DNA of 47,245 bases from Streptomyces anandii JCM 4720 (GTDB taxonomy: Bacteria > Actinomycetota > Actinomycetes > Streptomycetales > Streptomycetaceae): the NCBI RefSeq assembly GCF_014650655.1, contig NZ_BMVJ01000007.1, positions 144,690-191,934 on the forward strand, read 5' to 3'. A program made the position numbers and the translations under genes. Below, piece after piece: positions 43,623 to 47,245 of this stretch; position 1 is the stretch's first letter, and the number at the start of each line of letters is the position of its first letter. The notes below the pieces were generated by a model that made no database searches, was not told the DNA's origin, and saw only the letters and a program-made list of their open reading frames with translations.

Positions 43623-44735
43623 ATGCCGACCTACGACCTGTACGCCAACGACCCCGGCGACCCCCACTGGCAGGTCCCCGCTTCCGGCGCGGCGCGCTTC
43701 AGCTGGGAGTACGACGAAGGACGCGACCGACTGCTCGCCCTGTACCAGAAGGGCAAGGACAAGCAGTGGGACGGGCAGAAGCGGATCGACTGGGACCTCG
43801 AAGTCGACCCGTACGACCCGCTCGGCACCCCCGAGGAGGCGATGACCCTCTACGGGACGCGCCACTGGGACCGGATGACCGAGCGCGACAAGGGCGAGCT
43901 GCGGCAGCACTTCGCCTCCTGGCAGTTCAGCCAGTTCCTGCACGGCGAGCAGGGCGCCATGATCTGCGCCGCCCGGATCGTGGAGTCCGTCCCCGACCTC
44001 GACGCCAAGTTCTACTCGGCCACCCAGACCATGGACGAGGCCCGGCACGCCGAGATCTACGCCCGCTTCCTGCACGAGAAGATCCAGCTGGTCTACCCGA
44101 TCAACGACAACCTCCAGTCCCTCCTCGGCGACACCCTGCGCGACAGCCGCTGGGACGTGCCCTACCTCGGCATGCAGGTCCTCATCGAGGGCCTCGCGCT
44201 CGCCGCCTTCGGCATGATCCGCGACACCACCGACAAGCCCCTGCCCAAGCAGATCCTCGCCTACGTCATGCAGGACGAGGCCCGGCACGTGGCCTTCGGC
44301 CGGATGGCGCTGCGCGACTACTACAAGCAGCTCACCGACGCCGAACTGCGCGAGCGCGAGGAGTTCGTCATCGAGGGCTGCCACCTCATGCGCGACCGAC
44401 TGCGCGGGGTGGAGGTCCTGGAGAACTTCGGCATCCCGAGGGCCGAGGCCGAGGAGCTGAGCGAGCGCTCCGAATTCCTGCAGCTCTTCCGTCAGTTGCT
44501 CTTCAGCCGCATCGTCCCGTGCGTGAAGGACATCGGCCTGTGGGGCAAACGGCTGCAGCAGGCCTACGTCGACATGGGCGTCTTCGAGATGGGCAACTCC
44601 AACCTCGACCTCCTCATGGCCCAGGACGAGGAGATCGCCGAGAAACTGGACGCGGAACGCTTCGCGGCCGAGGAGCGCGAGCGCGTCGCCGAGGTGGAGG
44701 AGGCGATCAAGGAGGGGCGGAGCCTGGCCGGCTGA
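43623..44735 (+). CDS. Ferritin-like di-iron protein
   Basis: A 370-aa protein of the ferritin-like superfamily with carboxylate-bridged di-iron motifs: FLHGEQGAMICAARIVE, TQTMDEARHAEIYARFLHEK (ExxH) and YVMQDEARHVAFGRMALRDYY (ExxH). A C-terminal region of about 120 residues continues as a charged coiled helix, ending in an Arg/Glu-rich stretch (AERFAAEERERVAEVEEAIKEG). It resembles ribonucleotide-reductase-R2-like and acyl-ACP-desaturase-like oxidases rather than storage ferritin. ATG 43623 begins MPTYDLYANDPGD. Divergent from the AurF-like gene and convergent with the penicillin-binding protein gene only 9 bp away. Substrate unknown. Confidence 0.87.
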   Translation: MPTYDLYANDPGDPHWQVPASGAARFSWEYDEGRDRLLALYQKGKDKQWDGQKRIDWDLEVDPYDPLGTPEEAMTLYGTRHWDRMTERDKGELRQHFASWQFSQFLHGEQGAMICAARIVESVPDLDAKFYSATQTMDEARHAEIYARFLHEKIQLVYPINDNLQSLLGDTLRDSRWDVPYLGMQVLIEGLALAAFGMIRDTTDKPLPKQILAYVMQDEARHVAFGRMALRDYYKQLTDAELREREEFVIEGCHLMRDRLRGVEVLENFGIPRAEAEELSERSEFLQLFRQLLFSRIVPCVKDIGLWGKRLQQAYVDMGVFEMGNSNLDLLMAQDEEIAEKLDAERFAAEERERVAEVEEAIKEGRSLAG

Positions 44736-44744
44736 CGCGGGTCC

Positions 44745-46214
44745 TCACCCCGCCGGCCGGGAGCGCAGCACCGCCTCCATCACCGCCTTGGCGATCGGCG
44801 CGGCCGTACCGCCGCCGCTGATGTCCCCGCGCCGCGCCGAGGCGTCCTCCACCACCACCGCGACCGCGACCCTCGGGTCCATGTCGTCCCGGCCCTGCGC
44901 CCACGAGACGAACCAGGCGTACGGCGTACCGGCGTTGCCCAGCCCGTGCTGGGCGGTGCCGGTCTTGCCGCCCACCGTGGCGCCCGGGATCGCGGCGTTG
45001 TGGCCGGTGCCCTCGGCGACCACGTCGCACATCAGCTCCCGCAGCCGCACCGCCGTCGTCGGGCGCATCACCTGCCGCAGCGGCCGGGAGCCGGCCGCGG
45101 ACACCAGGCTCCCGCCGCGGCGCGTGGTGCGCTCCACCAGGTACGGCGCCCGCACCTGCCCGTCGTTCGCGACCGCCGCCGCCACCATCGCCATCTGCAG
45201 CGGGGTGGCCCGCGTGTTGTACTGCCCGATGGAGGACAGCGCCAGCTGCGCCCGGTCCACGTGCGTGTCGAACGTGCTCGGCGCGACCGAGAAGGGGATC
45301 CGCAGCTCCTTGTCGTTGAAGCCGAAGCCGCGCGCCGCCTCCCGCATGCGGTCCACGCCCACGTCCACGGCGAGCTTGGCGAACACCGTGTTGCACGACC
45401 ACTCGAAGGCGTACCGCAGCGAGGCGTTCTCGCACCCCTCGGCCTCGTTCGCGAGGCTCGTCCGCGTCCCCGGCAGCCGGTAGGGGTCCGGCGAGTCGGT
45501 CGGCGCGTCCAGGTCCGTGACCACGCCCGCGTCCAGCGCCGCCGCCGCGGTGACCACCTTGAACGTCGAGCCGGGCGGATAGGTCTGCCGCACCGCCCGG
45601 TTCAGCATCGGCTTCTCCGGGTCGTCGTTCAGCCGCGCCCAGGCCGCCGCCACCGCCGGCCCGTTGCCGGACAGCTCCGCCGGGTCGAAGGACGGCGTGG
45701 ACGCCATCACCAGGATGCGGCCCGTCGTCGGCTCGATCGCCACGACCGCCCCCTTGCGCGTGCCCAGCCCCTGGAACGCGGCCCGCTGCGCTGCCGGGTC
45801 GAGGGTCGTCACCACGTTGCCGCCCGGGCTCTGCGCCCGCGTGAAGTCGTTCCACAGCGGGAAGCCCGCCAGCATCGGGTCGGTGCCCGCGAGCACCCGG
45901 TCCTCGGCGTGCTCCAGGAACGTCGTCCCGTACCGCTGCGAGGCGAAGCCGGTGACCGGCGCGTACAACGGCCCGTCCGTGTACGTCCGTTCGTAGCGCA
46001 GCTGCTCACCGGTGTCCCGGGAGCCGGTCACCGCCCGCCCGCCGACCAGGATCTGCCCGCGCGGCTGCTCGTAACGGGCGATCGTGGGGCGGCGGTTGGC
46101 CGGGTTGCCGCCGTAGGAGGGGCCCTGGAGCACCTGGAGCCAGGCGGTGTTGACCAGCAGCGCCCCCAGCAGCAGGACGCAGAACGCGGCCGCGTGCCGG
46201 ATGTACCTGCTCAC
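44745..46214 (-). CDS. Class B penicillin-binding protein (transpeptidase)
   Basis: A 489-aa membrane-anchored transpeptidase that crosslinks peptidoglycan. After a short N-terminal cytoplasmic tail comes one membrane span (FCVLLLGALLVNTAWLQVL, about 11-29). The transpeptidase domain has the active Ser216 in PPGSTFKV (SxxK, Lys219), the SCN motif at 273-275 (EWSCNTVFA) and KTG at 417-419 (GGKTGTAQHG). It is the PbpA/PBP2-like group with no extra PASTA domains. The start is GTG 46214, which overlaps the stop of the RodA/FtsW gene by four bases. The pair is the usual SEDS-plus-bPBP unit, probably for sporulation or septal/peripheral wall synthesis. Confidence 0.93.
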   Translation of the reverse strand: MSRYIRHAAAFCVLLLGALLVNTAWLQVLQGPSYGGNPANRRPTIARYEQPRGQILVGGRAVTGSRDTGEQLRYERTYTDGPLYAPVTGFASQRYGTTFLEHAEDRVLAGTDPMLAGFPLWNDFTRAQSPGGNVVTTLDPAAQRAAFQGLGTRKGAVVAIEPTTGRILVMASTPSFDPAELSGNGPAVAAAWARLNDDPEKPMLNRAVRQTYPPGSTFKVVTAAAALDAGVVTDLDAPTDSPDPYRLPGTRTSLANEAEGCENASLRYAFEWSCNTVFAKLAVDVGVDRMREAARGFGFNDKELRIPFSVAPSTFDTHVDRAQLALSSIGQYNTRATPLQMAMVAAAVANDGQVRAPYLVERTTRRGGSLVSAAGSRPLRQVMRPTTAVRLRELMCDVVAEGTGHNAAIPGATVGGKTGTAQHGLGNAGTPYAWFVSWAQGRDDMDPRVAVAVVVEDASARRGDISGGGTAAPIAKAVMEAVLRSRPAG

Positions 46215-47245
46215 GGCGCCACCTTCCCGTCGTACTGCCGGCGCGCCACATGGCTCACCCGGATCAGCAGCGCCACGATCGCCCAGTTGGTGACGACCGA
46301 GGAGCCGCCCTGGGCGAGGAACGGCATCGCCATGCCGGTCAGCGGGATCAGCCCGGTCACCCCGCCCGCGATCACGAACACCTGGAGCGCCACGATCGAG
46401 GCCAGCCCCACCGCGAGCAGCCGCCCGAAGGGGTCACGCAGGGCGAGGCCCGCCCGGTAGCCGCGCTCGACCAGCAGCGCGTAGAGCAGGAAGACCGCCG
46501 ACAGCCCGGCCAGCCCCAGCTCCTCCCCGGCCGTGGCCAGGATGAAGTCCGACTTGGCGGCGAACCCGACGAGGATCGAGTGCCCGAGGCCCAGCCCCGT
46601 GCCCAGCACCCCGCCCGCCGCGAACGAGAACAGCGACTGCGCCACCTGGCCCGGGCCGCGGCCCTCCTCGATCGACGCGAACGGGTGCAGCCACTCCTCC
46701 ACCCGGCTGTGCACATGCGGCTCCAGCCAGCCCACGGCCACCGCGCCCGCCGCCGCCAGCAGCAGCCCCACCGCGATCCAGCCGGTGCGCCCGGTCGCCA
46801 CGTACAGCAGCACGACGAACAGTCCGAAGAACAGCAGCGAGGTCCCGAGGTCGCGCTCCAGCACCAGCACGCCCACGCTCAGCAACCAGATCGCCACCAC
46901 CGGACCCAGCACCCGCCCGGTGGGCAGCTGCAGCCGCCACACCTGGCGGCCGGTGTACGCCAGCGCGCTGCGGCCCGCGGCCAGGTACGCGGCGAAGAAC
47001 ACCGCCAGCAGCACCTTCGCGAACTCGCCCGGCTGGAAGGAGAATCCGCCGAGCCGGATCCAGATGCGGGCGCCGTTCACCGGCGGGAACAGGATCGGCA
47101 GGGTGAGCAGCGCGAGCGCGGCGACTACGCACACGTAGGAGTAGCGCTGGAGCCAGCGGTGGTCGCGCAGCACCAGCACCACCAGGATGAACAGCGCCAC
47201 GCCCACCGTGGACCACACCAACTGCACCGGAGCGGCCCGCTCGCC
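46211..47245 (-). CDS. RodA/FtsW/SpoVE SEDS-family protein, 5' part outside the window
   Basis: Polytopic SEDS glycan polymerase, 344 codons visible at the 3' end. It runs to the right edge in frame (GERAAPVQLVW...) with no start seen, so the 5' end is missing. At least eight hydrophobic segments are present, for example VGVALFILVVLVL, YSYVCVVAALALLTLPIL and VVAIWLLSVGVLVLERDLG. Family features are visible: NGARIWIRLGGFSFQPGEFAKVLLAVF, the ERDLGTSLLFFG segment with the catalytic-type Asp, and GLIPLTGMAMPFLAQGGSSVVTNW near the end. Overlaps the penicillin-binding protein gene by GTGA, so the two are translated together as a SEDS/bPBP pair. Confidence 0.93.
   Translation of the reverse strand, partial: GERAAPVQLVWSTVGVALFILVVLVLRDHRWLQRYSYVCVVAALALLTLPILFPPVNGARIWIRLGGFSFQPGEFAKVLLAVFFAAYLAAGRSALAYTGRQVWRLQLPTGRVLGPVVAIWLLSVGVLVLERDLGTSLLFFGLFVVLLYVATGRTGWIAVGLLLAAAGAVAVGWLEPHVHSRVEEWLHPFASIEEGRGPGQVAQSLFSFAAGGVLGTGLGLGHSILVGFAAKSDFILATAGEELGLAGLSAVFLLYALLVERGYRAGLALRDPFGRLLAVGLASIVALQVFVIAGGVTGLIPLTGMAMPFLAQGGSSVVTNWAIVALLIRVSHVARRQYDGKVAP

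Overview
The window is high-GC actinobacterial DNA, almost certainly from a Streptomyces chromosome. Support comes from strong third-position GC bias, nickel superoxide dismutase with its dedicated protease, a fused 2-oxoglutarate dehydrogenase E1/E2 (Kgd/SucA), a conservon (cvnABCD), a DUF6104 mini-protein and frequent GTG starts with GTGA/ATGA overlaps. The gene order resembles the sodN - malic enzyme - sucA - lon part of the Streptomyces core chromosome. No tRNA, rRNA, CRISPR array, insertion sequence or integration site was seen.

Layout. 1-3.9 kb: an isoprenyl diphosphate synthase cut by the left edge, a GNAT acetyltransferase, a small Cys4 protein with a repetitive tail, two VOC-fold proteins and an AraC-type regulator. 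3.9-8.9 kb (minus strand): a two-gene conflict-system module, an EACC1-like component followed by a very large caspase-nSTAND1-WD40 protein whose caspase domain is split by one extra G. 9.1-11.5 kb: divergent sodN/sodX, a CGNR zinc-finger regulator overlapping the sodX tail, and a methyltransferase. 11.6-14.3 kb: an amino-acid ABC importer operon. 14.9-18.1 kb: malic enzyme, an MDR oxidoreductase, and a tiny HTH protein with a Clp-N-domain protein behind two palindromes that cover an apparently leaderless promoter. 18.1-20.1 kb: a DUF4097-PadR pair with an AT-rich dyad upstream. 20.4-24.4 kb: DUF6104 and the Kgd/SucA protein. 24.7-28.4 kb: an OmpR-type two-component system, a spermidine-synthase-like methyltransferase and a rhomboid-like membrane protein. 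28.5-33.8 kb: lon behind a ClgR-type box, a secreted GH25 muramidase, a MarR regulator, a G-rich degenerate repeat tract and a PP2C-like protein. 34.2-40.2 kb: a conservon followed by a styrene-monooxygenase-like flavoprotein. 40.1-44.7 kb: an NlpC/P60 hydrolase, a hypothetical protein, a TetR regulator, and two divergent di-iron proteins. 44.7-47.2 kb: a class B penicillin-binding protein and a RodA/FtsW protein that runs off the right edge.

Most genes are housekeeping or signalling genes. The parts most worth a second look are the EACC1/caspase-nSTAND1-WD40 module with its frameshift, the HTH/Clp-N operon with promoter-embedded palindromes, the conservon plus flavin monooxygenase unit, and the TetR/di-iron pair with an operator-like repeat inside a promoter. 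The caspase-nSTAND architecture and conservons belong to described families. What would be new here is the regulation and the pairings.
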